Source: Tremella fuciformis (Eukaryota > Basidiomycota > Tremellomycetes > Tremellales > Tremellaceae). From it: DNA of 64,000 nucleotides. Numbering within the stretch: position 1 is the stretch's first letter; the number at the start of each line of letters is the position of its first letter. The notes under the pieces were generated by a model. That model saw nothing but the letters and a program-made list of their open reading frames with translations. It was not told the origin of the DNA and ran no database searches. A program made the translations under genes and the position numbers. Shown here piece after piece: positions 17,795 to 29,029 of this stretch. The stretch is taken from positions 2,418,001 to 2,482,000 of the forward strand of contig CP136490.1 in the NCBI GenBank assembly GCA_032768795.1, read 5' to 3'.

Positions 17795-19598
17795 TCAGCT
17801 CGCTTGCGAACCTGAACTTCGCCGAAGACTGACAGTCGGCCACAGCGTGGAGAGGCCATAAGTGAATGACGCAGGATGATCGCCTAGGGTGTCCCGGACG
17901 TTGTCCCAGTACTTCTCCATGGCGCGAGCTTGGATGTCGCACTCGTCAGCATATTGAGAGGAACTTCGCAGGAGGCCGCCATCGGGTACCATGTTCACTG
18001 GAATGACAGTCGCTCCAGCGTCAGGGTGCCCGTTGCTGACCAAAGTGAAACGTGATCCGCCCTCGAAGCCCACACGGTAACCTCCGCTGCCATTGGGCAC
18101 CCAAATGCTGCTGTTGCCCGGAGGCCTCTGGCAATGTATGCGAAATGGGGTGGAACTTTCCATATGACTGGCCATAGTTTCGGTGGCCCAGATATTGAAT
18201 TTGACTGCATCTTCAGGTGTGGGAGCGTTACCTGAGTCCCATGGGGGGAGCACTCCACCCGAGTAGTACTGTTGGTCGGTAACAAAGACGCTTTCGGCTG
18301 GAAACTCGCCCTCGGAGCCTAGCTTCTTTCCCACATGAATTTTGGGGCATTCAAGTCTCTTAATTCATCAGGGGTCGAGGGCGACCTTGGTCTGAAAAGC
18401 GCAGGAACCTGCAGAGTGGGAGACTCTGGTGGGATGTCGATGTCCCCGCTCGTCAGACGTGTGGTGCTCGGGGCTGGGTGAATCGCATTGTGGAACCTGC
18501 CGAGGCCGGTCTTCGGTGTTGTCCTGCCCGATCGTGTCTAGCCGAGTGGTGATCACTCCCGGTGGCTTGGCATCTTCAACAATTGCCTGATGCGTAAGGC
18601 CGATTTCAAGTCGCCCAACCCCGGCGGCAACAGTTCATCGGTGAGCCATTGCCTCGATGTGAATGTTGGTGCACGGTGGCTGATTACGGGCAGTGATGGT
18701 CGTTGAAGTTGGGACTGCCACCCGGTGTCATCGTCTACATCAGACTGAGATGCCTCGTCGGCGCTGGGCGGGTCGGGGCCTTTGTAAATGCCTGGTCCGT
18801 CGATGCGTCGAAGCTGCTCTGTGATCTCCTTATTCCTGCGGGACCTCTCTTGAGCGCTGAGGTGGATCTCTTCCATTTTCAAGACTGTCTGCCTCGAAGT
18901 GCATGCGTCGAAGTGGAGTCGAAGATGTGATACGCTATATGGTCGGTGACCCGAGTCGTCCGAGGAACTGCTGGATTTGTTCTGAGACGAGTCACTCGAG
19001 CTGTCTCTCCCTTTGTCGCTGGCAAGCAGGTGCATCAAGAACCGCCGTTTATCGTCCCGGTATAGCGCGGTCAGCCAGCTCTTGTCCTCGTGAAGAAGAC
19101 AGCTGATCTTGGCGTCTCTCCCCTCCCAGTCGATAGTCCATAAGCACAGCTGGTTTTGCGCAGCCGGGTCTGGCAGCGAGTACAGTACTGGCTGTCTGGG
19201 CGGTCGGACTCGCCAGTTGCTGATTGCATTTTCTCCTCGCACTGGGGAGGAGGGAGTCTCAGGCTAAGGTAGTCCACCGCTTTCGGGACAGTAGAAATCA
19301 CAAAAGGGGGATGAGTTTCGTATACATAGTTGTGATAGTCGCACTCCCGATAGGGTGAGCCGAGATTTCGCCCACTTGGGGGAAGTAGGCCCTTGGTGAG
19401 CCAGTCTCTTGAGCGCAATTGAACATTGTCTTCGGTGTACTGCGAATGCTGTCGGCGCAAGGACCACATGGTGCTGACCTTGTCTGGTATGCGGACAGAC
19501 CTGACCTACCTAAGACCATCAATGCGACGAAAGTCTAGGGAAAGTCTTTTGTTGGCGAGGGTTCGCGCAGCACTGTCGTCGTCTCGGGTCTCTTGCAT
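17795..19598 (-). pseudogene. Family X member H, rearranged and frameshifted copy
   Basis: The ATG at 19598 starts a short exon ending in RRIDGL. A 36-bp intron (19506-19471 approx.) leads in frame to RDWLTKGLLPP, YETHPPFVISTVP and CQTRLRK, where a one-base shift near 19150 moves the frame to LCLWTIDWEGRD and RRFLMHLL. Then, at 18876, a second N-terminus begins (MEEIHLSAQ, EQLRRIDGP, WLTDELLPP) and is cut short at 18553. A second module (VLPPW, VKFNIWATE, EKYWDNV) follows after another shift near 18325. The layout looks like an internal partial tandem duplication followed by decay. No single intact product can be read. Confidence 0.65.
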
Positions 19599-19984
19599 GA
19601 TTTCCAAAAGGCTAAGAAGCTGGTCGCAAGTGAGTAAGGTGATCTGTGTCAAATGCTAAACTCAACTCGCCTGTGGTGGTCTGGCCCCTTGTATATGATT
19701 GGATTGTACTATCCGGAGAACCATAGGGAAGAGAAAGGAGGCTGATCGCATGTCTCAGTGGCCACGAGACACCGTGCGCGACGACGATGACGTGTACGTT
19801 TAATGCAAAAGTCGTGTGACGGGCGGGTGGCAAAAGTGCCACAGTGCCACACTCACTCCTCGATGTGACTATGAACGCGACGAGTGCCCTCGTAAACAAC
19901 ATGCCCCACCCATCCATCCATCTCTCACTCTCACTTTGACATCCATCGTTTAGGATCTTGCACATAAGCATCCATCCCCATACA
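19599..19984. promoter_or_regulatory. Divergent upstream region of H and HTZ1
   Basis: About 385 bp between the start of the H remnant and the H2A.Z start codon. It must contain the HTZ1 promoter. No histone-type regulatory element could be named from sequence. Confidence 0.4.
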
Positions 19985-20751
19985 ATGTCTTCCAAGACCA
20001 CAGGCGGCAAGGGCGGCAAGTCCAAGACTTCGGCAGAGACCAAGGTGTTGACGACGCGTTCGAGCAAGGCCGGATTGCAGGTGGGTCCACGGGCGAACGA
20101 GCGAAGCGAGTCGGCCCGAGATGGGCTGGAGGAATGCCATCCTGGAGCAAGGCGAGGCGGGATGGCATCGGGAGTAGGATATGGAGATGCTGGGCGGGCT
20201 GTTGGGGAGCGTGTGGGGTTTGAATGATGGCGTGGCTGGCCAGCTGGCGAAATATCTGTTGCAGAGCTGACATCCAGTTCCCCGTCGGTCGTATCCACCG
20301 GTAAGCCATCCCTATCCTGCCTCTCAACGTACCCTGATCCCAGATTCCTCCGATCCAAGAACGCCAACAATGTGCGGGTAGGCGCCAAGGCCGCCGTCTA
20401 CGTCGCCGCCATCATGGAGTACCTCACCGCCGAGGTGCTAGAGTTGGCGGGTGAGTCGCAGCTGCCTACCCAGCGCCAGCACACAGAGTCGACTCGAGTC
20501 GGCGCTGACGAGCAGGCAACGCCGCCAAGGATCTCCGCGTGAAGCGTATCACACCCCGCCACTTGCAACTCGCCATCCGTGGTGACGAAGAGCTGGACCT
20601 CTTGATCCGCGCCACCATCGCCGGTGGTGGTGTCCTGCCGCACATCCACAAGGTGAGCACCCCTCGAACAACCTGCACGTCGAAAGCTGACATGCAGTCG
20701 CTCGTCGGTAAGGTCGCCCCGGTCAAGCCTGTCGCCAAGGTCGCCGCCTAG
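19985..20751 (+). CDS. HTZ1: Histone variant H2A.Z
   Basis: Five exons: 19985-20080, 20278-20300 (23 nt), 20344-20450, 20516-20652, 20698-20751; 417 nt, 138 residues. The Gly/Lys-rich N-tail runs into [18 protein letters not shown] and then the histone fold ([18 protein letters not shown]). The stretch [20 protein letters not shown], followed by an H-type docking region [15 protein letters not shown], is typical of H2A.Z rather than canonical H2A (no NKLL/PNIQ, no C-terminal SQ). H2A.Z marks nucleosomes next to transcription start sites and is deposited by SWR1-type remodelers. The first intron is long (197 bp) for this window. It converges with the DUF3605 gene downstream. Confidence 0.95.
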
Positions 20752-21077
20752 GTCTCTGGCGGGCCGGCGAGAGAAGATCTATCTGCGGCGCGGGAAGATG
20801 TACAATACAGCGTGTCTCTTATTTCTGGCGAGGGCGGCGGTGGTGACGGCGATGGTATACCCAGTCTTCCCTGATACTTGCTTCGTACCCGGTCTCCTAT
20901 ACTTTCTTTCGATATTGCCAGTCGGGCATGCACCTGCGATGTGTTTGGTTCAGGTCTCAGTAGCTAGCTGGGTCGGGGATGCGTAATATCTACATGCGCT
21001 GTGTTGATGCTATTAAGTCTAGGTCACGAATACGTCTAATAAGATACGTGATAGAGTCATGTCTGCACGGCCAGGGG
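20752..21077. other. Convergent 3' region, HTZ1/DUF3605
   Basis: About 325 bp between two facing stop codons; presumably the two 3' untranslated regions. Nothing else seen. Confidence 0.45.
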
Positions 21078-22388
21078 CTATCGACCCGCGCTGAGCAGCT
21101 GCTCCGCCCGGTCGATCTCCTCTGGCGTCTTGCGCCGCGCAAAGACATGAAAGTGCGAGAAGGAAGGGACGCTCTGCAGGTGCGGCGGGTTGATGAACCA
21201 CAAACACTCCCAGCCCCGCTCGTCCCAGAGCGCGCGCACCATCGCGCCCACATGCTGCCCGCCCGGCGACTCGTGCTGCACCCCCGCCCACCGCTGTGCC
21301 TCCTTGCCCGCCAACCGCTCCGCCGTCAGCGGGACGTCCGCCCCTTCCGGACTCCCACTCCCATTCCCATTCTGCAAGGCGCCCCTGCCGGTCGCTCCGG
21401 CCCCGGCGGCGTAGAGCGGCACGGTCGTCACCTCGCCCGAGGGCAGCTCCACCTCGAGCATCGCATCGGCGTCCCGCTTGCCCGGGACGTTGGGCGACAC
21501 GCCCGTGAAGCCCGACAGGCCCTCGAGCTCCACGCGCGCCCATGCGGCGGGATCGTAGCCCACCAGCTCGGGGTGCGCGATGGGCACCTTGGACCACACG
21601 CAGTAGTGCCGCACCCCGTAGGGCGTGTTGTACGGCCAGTCATTCGCCAGCACGGCGTACTTGGTCGTGTCGAACCCCCCGGCCGGGTCGTACTTCATGT
21701 ACTCGGCTTCCTCCTCTTCTCCCTCCTCGTCTCCGTCCGCCTCGGCCTCCCCGTCGGCTTCCGGCGTGCTGAACCCGTTGATCGCTGGGTGACCTTTGGT
21801 CGGACTGCGCACAGCGGGCGTTGAGGACCCGCTGGCTGTGCGCAGTTTTCCATTGACTAGCCTGAGCGAGGAGAGGGACACGAAGCCCGCTGAAAGAGGT
21901 GTCAACGTGCCGGATGTCGGGGACGACTTGCCCTTGCCGCTGGTGGCAGCTGCAGGGATCGCCGAGGGGCCTGGGGTGGTGAGGAGCGGCTCGACCTGTA
22001 CCGAGAGTGTCGGATCGGGGTTGTATGTCGGTTCAGCCGCGACTGCTTCTGCTTTCGGCCATGGCAAGCGCACGCTCGAGAGGTAGTTCTCTGTTACTCA
22101 GCTTGAAATCACAGTGAGGCGACCGGCTGGCCAGATCGAGGACGCACCCGTCGAGCCATACTTTTTCTTGATCGCCGCTGCCCAAATATCATACCGCCTC
22201 TGGAGAGCATAGTTCCTCCCGAGCCGCTCGAGGTCTCCGCTCTTCACAATCTCCTTGAGCTCGCCCCACGTGAACATCCGTGGGAACGCGTCCAGCTCTT
22301 CTTGACTCGGTATGCCGCGCACCTGCGCCGGCGGCGGGTGAACATGCGGGGCGGGGTAGCGATGGTCTCCTGCGTAGATGAGGGCCAT
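21078..22388 (-). CDS. DUF3605 family protein
   Basis: Two exons, 22388-22148 and 22090-21078 (1254 nt, 417 residues). The ATG at 22388 (MALIYAGD) is used. Exon 1 encodes FPRMFTWGELKEIV and LGRNYALQRRYD; the 57-bp intron splits KYGSTE and NYLSSVRLPW. After a low-complexity acidic linker (about residues 100-205) come NDWPYNTPYGVRHYCVWSK and, near the end, WECLWFINPPHLQSVP plus FSHFHVF. The FTW, R-x-YD, NDWPY and W-N-PP-x-x-QS-x-P-x-x-HFHVF signatures are those of DUF3605, a fungal family related to phosphotransfer-independent HIT-like fold proteins only by loose resemblance. Its biochemical function is not known to me. Confidence 0.8.
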
Positions 22389-22811
22389 GATGCTGCTGTA
22401 CAAGGGAGATCGGTGGTGGTGATGATGCTCGATGGGTTGTTGGAGAGGTGTATATGAAGGCGTTGCTTATCGCGATTTAGCCGGGGGGAATGCCGGTGGA
22501 CTTGATCGATCAGAGTGGAGAAGGCCCCAGAAGGCCTCGAAGGCGGTGGGGGCGATGAAAGGTAGGCCTGAGAGTGGATCGATGACGGATGAGTGGTGCG
22601 TATAGGTGTGTTTCACAGGTGTAGTGACAGTTGTTGACAAGTACATTGTCGATGAGATACGAGCGATGGCGAGATGGGATGGGAAAACGGCGAACATGCC
22701 GAGATCGCCGGCGACACCGGTCAACGACAACACCTAGCAAGACGATATAGATACATGCTTCTCTTCTCTTCTCTTCCGTCACTCCCCATGGCGCATCTGG
22801 ATGTAAATCGC
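22389..22811. other. Intergenic, nothing recognised
   Basis: About 420 bp between DUF3605 and the KGG-type gene, both on the minus strand. It should hold the DUF3605 promoter. No RNA gene or repeat recognised. Confidence 0.45.
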
Positions 22812-23258
22812 CTAGTGCTCCAGCCCGTCGTTCTCATACGACGCCGAACCGCCCTTCTTGCCCTGCTCCGACGCCGCCTCGCGATCCCCGCCAAAGCCGT
22901 GCTCAGAAGACACACCTTGATCATAAGCATCTCACCATGGAACATGGTCCATCAGCCGAGAAGACTCACGCTTGTCGGGCGTGCCGTCCTGCTTCATGCC
23001 GCCGTGCTCGGAAGGCTTGTACGTGCCCGTGTCCTCGCCGGTCCCCTCGGTCCTAAGCGAGGAAGTGCCATCGCCGTCCTCCTCGAAGCCAGTGCCCTGG
23101 TTCCCGTGCTGCCCGCCGCCGTGCTGTCCATCAGCACACACTCTGCTGAGCGAGTAAAATGGGACACAGCTTACCTCTTTGAACCGCCTGTCGGGGGACC
23201 CGTCGGCTTTGAGGTGCTCACCGCCGAGGTTAGACTCGCCCTGGTTGTTTGCGGACAT
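22812..23258 (-). CDS. Small hydrophilic stress-type protein with DGTPDKR and KGG motifs
   Basis: Three exons, 23258-23175, 23123-22970 and 22915-22812, total 342 nt, 113 residues. The protein has two related motifs, LKADGSPDRRFKE near residue 16 and MKQDGTPDKRV near 73, and a late EQGKKGGSASYEN segment. It is rich in Gly, His, Asp and Glu, with no hydrophobic core, and should be intrinsically disordered. Such DG-x-PDKR plus KGG proteins are common small fungal proteins usually linked with stress or sporulation (compare Con-10-like and bacterial KGG stress proteins); that role is by resemblance only. The intron boundaries were chosen to keep the second motif continuous. Confidence 0.7.
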
Positions 23259-24137
23259 GGCTGGTGCTGTTTATGGATCTCTGGGAGGGAGTTGGATAGC
23301 GAGAAGACGTCGGGAGGTACGACAGGGGATCAAGCGGTATTTGTGTTATATGGGCAGGTGTGCACCTGGCTCGTGGTGAGGTCATCCCATGGCTCGATCG
23401 GTGAGCGGACCAGCGTCAACACGTTCCAGGATCGTCATCGATGCCGGTATGCTGGTGAGCAGCGGGAGGAGAAGCTCTTGCCACGAGATCGGATCGGTCA
23501 GACTGTAACATCGCCAAGCTCGACTGGGTGAGAGCGATCACCCTGATGACGAACAATGGCGGGCACGAAGTCGATCTGGGGTAAGATGGATCGATCAACG
23601 ATCGCGACTGATTTCTCGCGTCGCCTCTATGTCTGGGTGCCAAGGCTGTCCGATCTGGACTACCTGAACTCCGACTCTCCTGTGTCGCCGTGATACTCGG
23701 TCGGAACGTCGACAGACGAGACAAGCACGTCGACAATTTTCTTGAGGTCGTCGTTGTCGGCTTTACACCTTTTATGCTGTTTCTTTGTCACAGTCTACGC
23801 CTCCAAGTAGTAGTGCGGTCTCACTGACAGCACTCTTCCTGCCTGGGCCCCGCCTGGCAACAGCATGCATGCGACGCTATCGGTTGACGATCATCGTCAT
23901 ATGCTAGGTTGGCAGTCACGTGACCATCTGTTCGGATCCGAACGTGAGGCTGCCTCTCAAAGGATTCGAGAAAGACGATTTGGCCACCCGACTCGTCTCC
24001 TGCTTTACTCATCTCTCATCGTTACATATCATCAGCATCGCATAGCATAGTATAGACAGTAGACTATAGCATCGATCAGCCCGAAAGTATTGCACATCAT
24101 CCTCGACTCCGACCACCCACTCACCTCCCAAGCCGCC
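23259..24137. promoter_or_regulatory. Divergent intergenic region before the FAP1-like gene
   Basis: About 880 bp between two divergent genes. Only short frames on both strands. It should contain both promoters; no clear motif or RNA gene was found. Confidence 0.4.
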
Positions 24138-27100
24138 ATGACCGCCGTTGTCGGCCCTCCTGCCGCCTCCTCGTCCCGTGCCAAAACGGAAGGAGCAGCC
24201 ACGGGCAGCAAGACCACTACGAATGGTGCAGGCGAGTCCAGCGGACTCTCGCGTGAGCTCCCGCCTGTCAATGGACAGACTGGCGGTGATGCCCCGAGGA
24301 AAGGCAGGAATCCTAGAGGACGCGGCGGGAAGAAGCAGGCCGACACGAGGAATGGTGGTTCACAGGATGGCGCAGCGAAGGGCAACGGGAGAAACTTGCA
24401 AGGAGTCGACGGGGAGACTCCAGATGGTAAAGCTCGCCCAGTGAAGCCTCGGAAACCGCGTCCGGCTCCGCAGCCGCCTTCTAGCTCGACCGGCACTTCT
24501 CCCTCTTTGGCGACGCTCAGCTTGGACGACAGCGTGGCGGACGGACAACGGCATCTCAATGGCAACGGCCAGTCTGCTAGACGCTCTGCACATCGAGGAG
24601 GGAAGCGTTCCCAGGCCAAGACTCATTCGTCTGGCCTTGCTTCCCCTCTGATCAACGGCGACACACCCCTCAACCCCGACGCTCCGTCCTTCCTGCCTTC
24701 TATGCCATCTGCGGTATCTTCCGATCCCGAACCTCGTCGTTGTGCACAGCCTAAAGCGCTCAATCAGCGTTCTGGCGGCAAGCCGAAGAAGTCGTCCGCT
24801 GCCCCACCGCCGGCTGTGTCAAAGCGTCGAGCTGCATTTGAGTCACAGGGCTCTAAGCTTACCGAGGCGGTGTCTGCTACAAATGACGATACGGCTGCAA
24901 AGGTCAATCGACCGAAGAAGAGGCGAGACTCGGAGGGGAAAGACGATCTCACTTCGAGGCTGCTGCGGGGCTTGGGCAGGCGGCCATTCCTCGAATGTCC
25001 CATCTGCTTCAACTCGATCACCCCAAATCAGCCCATCTGGTCTTGTCTCCCGCAGCCCCACGTCGACCGCTTCGTCTCCGGTCCCTCATCCCCGAGCACT
25101 TCAGACTCCTCCGCCTGTTACACACCATTCCACTTGCAGTGTATTCGGGACTGGGCGCAGAGGAGTTTGGAGCAGGCTCCGCCATTACGAGATCCGGACG
25201 ATCGGGCGGAGTGGAGATGTCCCGGGTGTAGAAAGGCCAGGACGGACCCCGTAGCGGGCTACAGGTGTTTCTGTGGTCGGGTGCAGAACCCCGCTACGAG
25301 CCAGAGCGCCCCGCATTCCTGCGAGGATCTCTGCTCGAGGCGCCGAATCGGTTGTGATCATTCGTGTCCTTTGTGAGTATACCCCGTCTTCTATCTTGAA
25401 GCATGCTGATGACAGACCCTGCCACCCTGGTCCATGCCCACCTTGTCAGGTCGCCCTCATCGTGCCCTGTCCCTCGCATCACACTCCTCTCGCTGTCAAG
25501 TGCGCCGCTGCGACCTCGAACAATGCCGCCATGACTCCAGTGTGTACCGAATCTTGTGGACGGCCACTCGCCTGTGGCAATCCTGCACATATTTGCACCG
25601 CGCCGTGCCACTATGGTTCGTGTGATCCGTGTGATCAGACAGAAGTCATCATGTGCTATTGCGGCGCAGGAACCCAGGTCGCAAAGTGTGGAGCACTCAA
25701 GATGGACGAGAAGAAGTGCGCAGAAGTACGGGATGGTGTAGAGGAGCATTGGAACGGGCGGTTTTCTTGTGCTCGCCCGTGTGACCGTTTCTACGACTGC
25801 GGAGCGCATCCATGTCCAGAGGTGAGTATAGCCACCGCGCTTCCTGGGCATCTTGAGCTGATTCCCAGAAATGCCATGCCCATCCGTCCATCCCTCTGCA
25901 CTGTCCGACTTCGCCCGACCTCGTCGATACTTGTGCCTGTGGCCAGACAAAGCTCGCCTCTCTGCCCGATCCGCCTCGCCTCAATTGCACCGACCCGATT
26001 CCCACTTGCTCACTACCCTGCCCGAAGTCCCGAGTATGCGGCCACCAATGTCCTCGCCAGTGTCACACCGGCCCTTGTCCGCCATGCCACGAAGAGGTCG
26101 TCCGGCCTTGTCGATGTGGCGAATCAATGATCGTCCTCGGGTGTCAAGACCTACGGGCCATGGTCGACGCCGGCGAAGACATCATGTGCGAACGCGTCTG
26201 CCAGGCCTTGCGCAATTGCGGTCGACACGAGTGCGGCCGCCTCTGCTGTCCCCTCTCTTATCAAGCCAAGAACCGTAAGAAGCGTAATCCAGCGGACGTA
26301 ATGCTACCTGTGATCGGCGACGATCTGCATACTTGCGAGCTCACCTGCGGTCGGCTTCTCTCCTGTGGCCTGCACACCTGTCCAAAGCCAGACCACAGGG
26401 GAGCATGCGGCCGATGCCTTCAAGCATCTTACGATGAGCTCATCTGTCATTGTGGTCGCACTATTGTCTATCCCCCCGTGGCATGCGGCACGACCATCTC
26501 GTGTCCTTTCCCCTGTGCACGGGACCCCCCTGCGTGTGGACACCCCAAGACCCCTCACCCATGCCACGAGTCGCCCGATTGCCCGCCGTGCCCGTATCTC
26601 ACCGTCCGGCCCTGCGCATGTGGCAAAGACTCAGTAGTCAAGAACGTCCGATGCTCGCAAGATCTTGATCGCGTCTCTTGCGGCCAGACGTGCGGCGCTC
26701 TCCTCTCATGTGGGTATCATCGGTGCGACCGGTCTTGTCATCGCCACGAGCCTTCGCCTTGCGACCCCTCCCTCGGGTCGGGCGAGTGTCACCAGACGTG
26801 CAACAAGCCGAAACGCATCTGCAAGCACCCTTGCACTTCTCCATGCCACGCCCCTCGCAAGTGTCCCGAGAACGATCCATGCCAGGCCATCGTCACGCAG
26901 ACCTGCCCATGCGGGAATATACAACAACGTGCCTCGTGCGGCGCGTCGTTTTCGAACCCCACTTCTCGCCAAGGAGTAGGACTCAAGTGTAACTCGGAGT
27001 GCCAGGTCAGGCAGCGCAACGCCCGTCTCGCCGATGCGCTCGGCATCAAAGACCGCGATGGACCAGGCAACGCCAGGTTCGACTGGCCCGCCGAGCTGCG

Positions 27101-27656
27101 GCAATTCGCCAAAGACAATCACACGTTCGTGCTCACTGTCGAAAAGACCTTCCGGGAGTTCTTCCAGGGGCCCAAGCAAGCGCAGATACTCCCGCCTATG
27201 CCGCACGCCAAGCGGACCTTTGTGATGGGTGTAGCGGACCAGTATCGCCTCGCCCGGGAGCTCATCGATGCGGAGCCGAACCGGTCGGTGCAGATTAGGC
27301 GAAGGGTCGATACGCGCATCCCGCCTGTGCTGCTATCTTCTGTCTCTGCGCCGGCGCCGAAGCCTGCTTTGGGCAATCTGCGGTCGACGCCTGCGGCCCC
27401 GAAGGCTTGGGATGCGGCGGCGCCTGTCAAGCCTGTCAATACGCCAAGCGGATCTGGGGCGACAACCCCGACTTTGCCTGCGCCGACTATAGGCGCGAGG
27501 ATGGCCAGTGCTGTCACTGCCACTGTCACTGGTCAGGCGGCGGGATCCAAGCTCAGCAGGCCGGTTACACCAGTCGCGCCTGTCTTGCCTGAGAGTGAGA
27601 GGTCGGTGGGTGTGCAAGGCGGAGCGGCCGACTGGGAAGAGTCGGACGGTGAGTAG
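24138..27656 (+). CDS. FAP1: NFX1-type zinc finger protein, FAP1-like
   Basis: Exons 24138-25372, 25416-25821 and 25869-27656 give 3429 nt, 1142 residues. A disordered basic N-terminus (about 280 residues) is followed by a RING/PHD-like finger (ECPICFNSI ... CIRDW ... RCPGC). Then come many Cys/His NFX1 repeats of the C-x-x-x-C-x-x-x-C/G-x-H type through exons 2 and 3. An R3H-like region near the end includes PHAKRTFVMGVADQY and EPNRSVQIRR. This domain order matches yeast Fap1 and human NFX1: RING-type ubiquitin ligase/transcription regulator, in yeast an Fpr1-binding protein linked to rapamycin sensitivity. The ATG at 24138 is the first good start. The last codons overlap a GTGAGT, so a further short terminal exon is possible. 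Confidence 0.9.
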
Positions 27657-27742
27657 GATAAGCCACAGGGAGCAGATGTAGCATCATGCATGCTGGTGTC
27701 GTGAGGTCATAAGTCGTCAATATTTGTATCAGACAGCCGAGG

Positions 27743-28748
27743 CTAGTCATCCCCGCCTCCTCCGTCGTCTGTCGTCAGCCTGTGTCCTCATGCGAGGGAT
27801 TAAAGGGCACTCACCATCGTCTCCACCCGAGTCGTCGTCCCCCTCTCCATTATCAAAGTAATTATGGTCGTAATCCTGGTGGTCCGTGCCGTCATCTTCA
27901 AAGTCGAAATCGCTGTCCTCGCTCTGACTCGGATTATCCCCCACCTCGTCCTCCATCTCAGGCTTCGCGTCGTCCGAATCGCCGTCGTCGGGATCGTCGC
28001 CGTCCTCTCCCCGAACCCGCTTCCTCTTCTTCCCCGCCTGACCGTTCTTCCCTCTCCCCTTACCCCCAGCCCCGGCGCCGCCGCCCGAGTCAAAGTATTC
28101 GTTCCATAGTGATTCGGGGAAGAACGTTGGGTTCATGTACATCCCTTCTGAGTCGATCTGCCCTCCTCCCCTGCCTCCACTCCCACTACCGCTCCCGCCT
28201 GCACTGCCGGAAGAGTGGGGGTCGAATCGGTCTGACCACTGTTCGATCTCTGCGATGCCATGAGTCTCTGGCCTTCGCAGGAGCGCAAGAGGGAGGACAC
28301 ACCAATAGTCACTGTCTTGCGTGGGTGGGCGAGGCGCCACGGCGCCCCACCTGCGCCGCTAGCGCTGCCACTGCCACTGCCTGACGGTACCCCGTGCAAG
28401 AGCAAATCTTCCATCTGCATCGTGTAGCGCATTATATCTTCCTCGAAGGCGTCTGGCCGGTCCAGGCGGGCGACCTGCTCGAGCGGCTAGGCATCAGCCA
28501 CGACTCGATTCGCCTGGGAGGAATACTTGTGCAATGAGGAGGGGAGGATGGGAGAACGAGGACGAGGAGCCTCCCGCTGCGCGTGGGGCCACGAGACTCA
28601 CAGGATACAGCATCCCCGCATACTTGTTCGGCTGCTTCAGCGCATCGTACATGTCTTTCGAGCCCATGCCGCCCCTGTCCCCCGGCATGAAGCCCCCTCT
28701 GCCTCCTCTGCCCCCGCGTCCGCCCCATCCTCGGCCGCCGCGGGACAT
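27743..28748 (-). CDS. RPC31: RNA polymerase III subunit Rpc31 (RPC7-like)
   Basis: Four exons, 28748-28602, 28486-28303, 28249-27815 and 27768-27743 (792 nt, 263 residues). The N-terminus is a Gly/Arg-rich RGGRG stretch, then LKQPNKYAGMLYPPLEQVAR. The middle has EIEQWSDRFDP, followed by a basic GKKRKRVRG patch and a long Asp/Glu tail with DYDHNYFDNGEGDDD. Gly-rich start, YP-P, IE-x-[WY]-SDR and acidic DNYFDNGE-type tail are the Rpc31/RPC7 pattern. The subunit belongs to the Pol III-specific Rpc82-Rpc34-Rpc31 initiation subcomplex. It converges with FAP1 (86 bp apart) and is divergent from RPT4. The insertion between exon 2 and the SDR box is Gly/Ser-rich and could be alternatively spliced. 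Confidence 0.85.
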
Positions 28749-29029
28749 GTCGTCTAGTGGGCTCGATTCCTAAGATCAATGAGCTTTGTTTGAGTTGCAA
28801 GAGCCTGTCGCTAGCTATAGAGGCTTGATGAAGTCGAAGATGCGTAAGAAATTGCAACTTTTGGTCGGACAGATGCGATTAGGCCAGCTTGACTAATGTC
28901 CACGTGGTCTCCTGATCCGGATTAGTAAAGGATTAGGTTAGCCTAACTAAAGCACCGAAGGCCGCGTCACGACCTCTCCTACGTTCATTCCTCTCTCTAC
29001 ATCATCAAACCTCCCTCTCAACCAGCAAG
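28749..29029. promoter_or_regulatory. Bidirectional promoter region RPC31/RPT4
   Basis: Only 281 bp separate the two start codons. A perfect CACGTG palindrome (E-box type, the binding word of bHLH factors such as Cbf1) lies at 28901-28906, roughly 150 bp from each start. No yeast-type proteasome PACE element was seen. Co-regulation is an inference. Confidence 0.45.

Noticed and set aside
19612..20388. 258-codon open frame on the minus strand
   Set aside because: Antisense to HTZ1 exons 1-3 and its introns; composition is that of a shadow frame and it overlaps the start of H.
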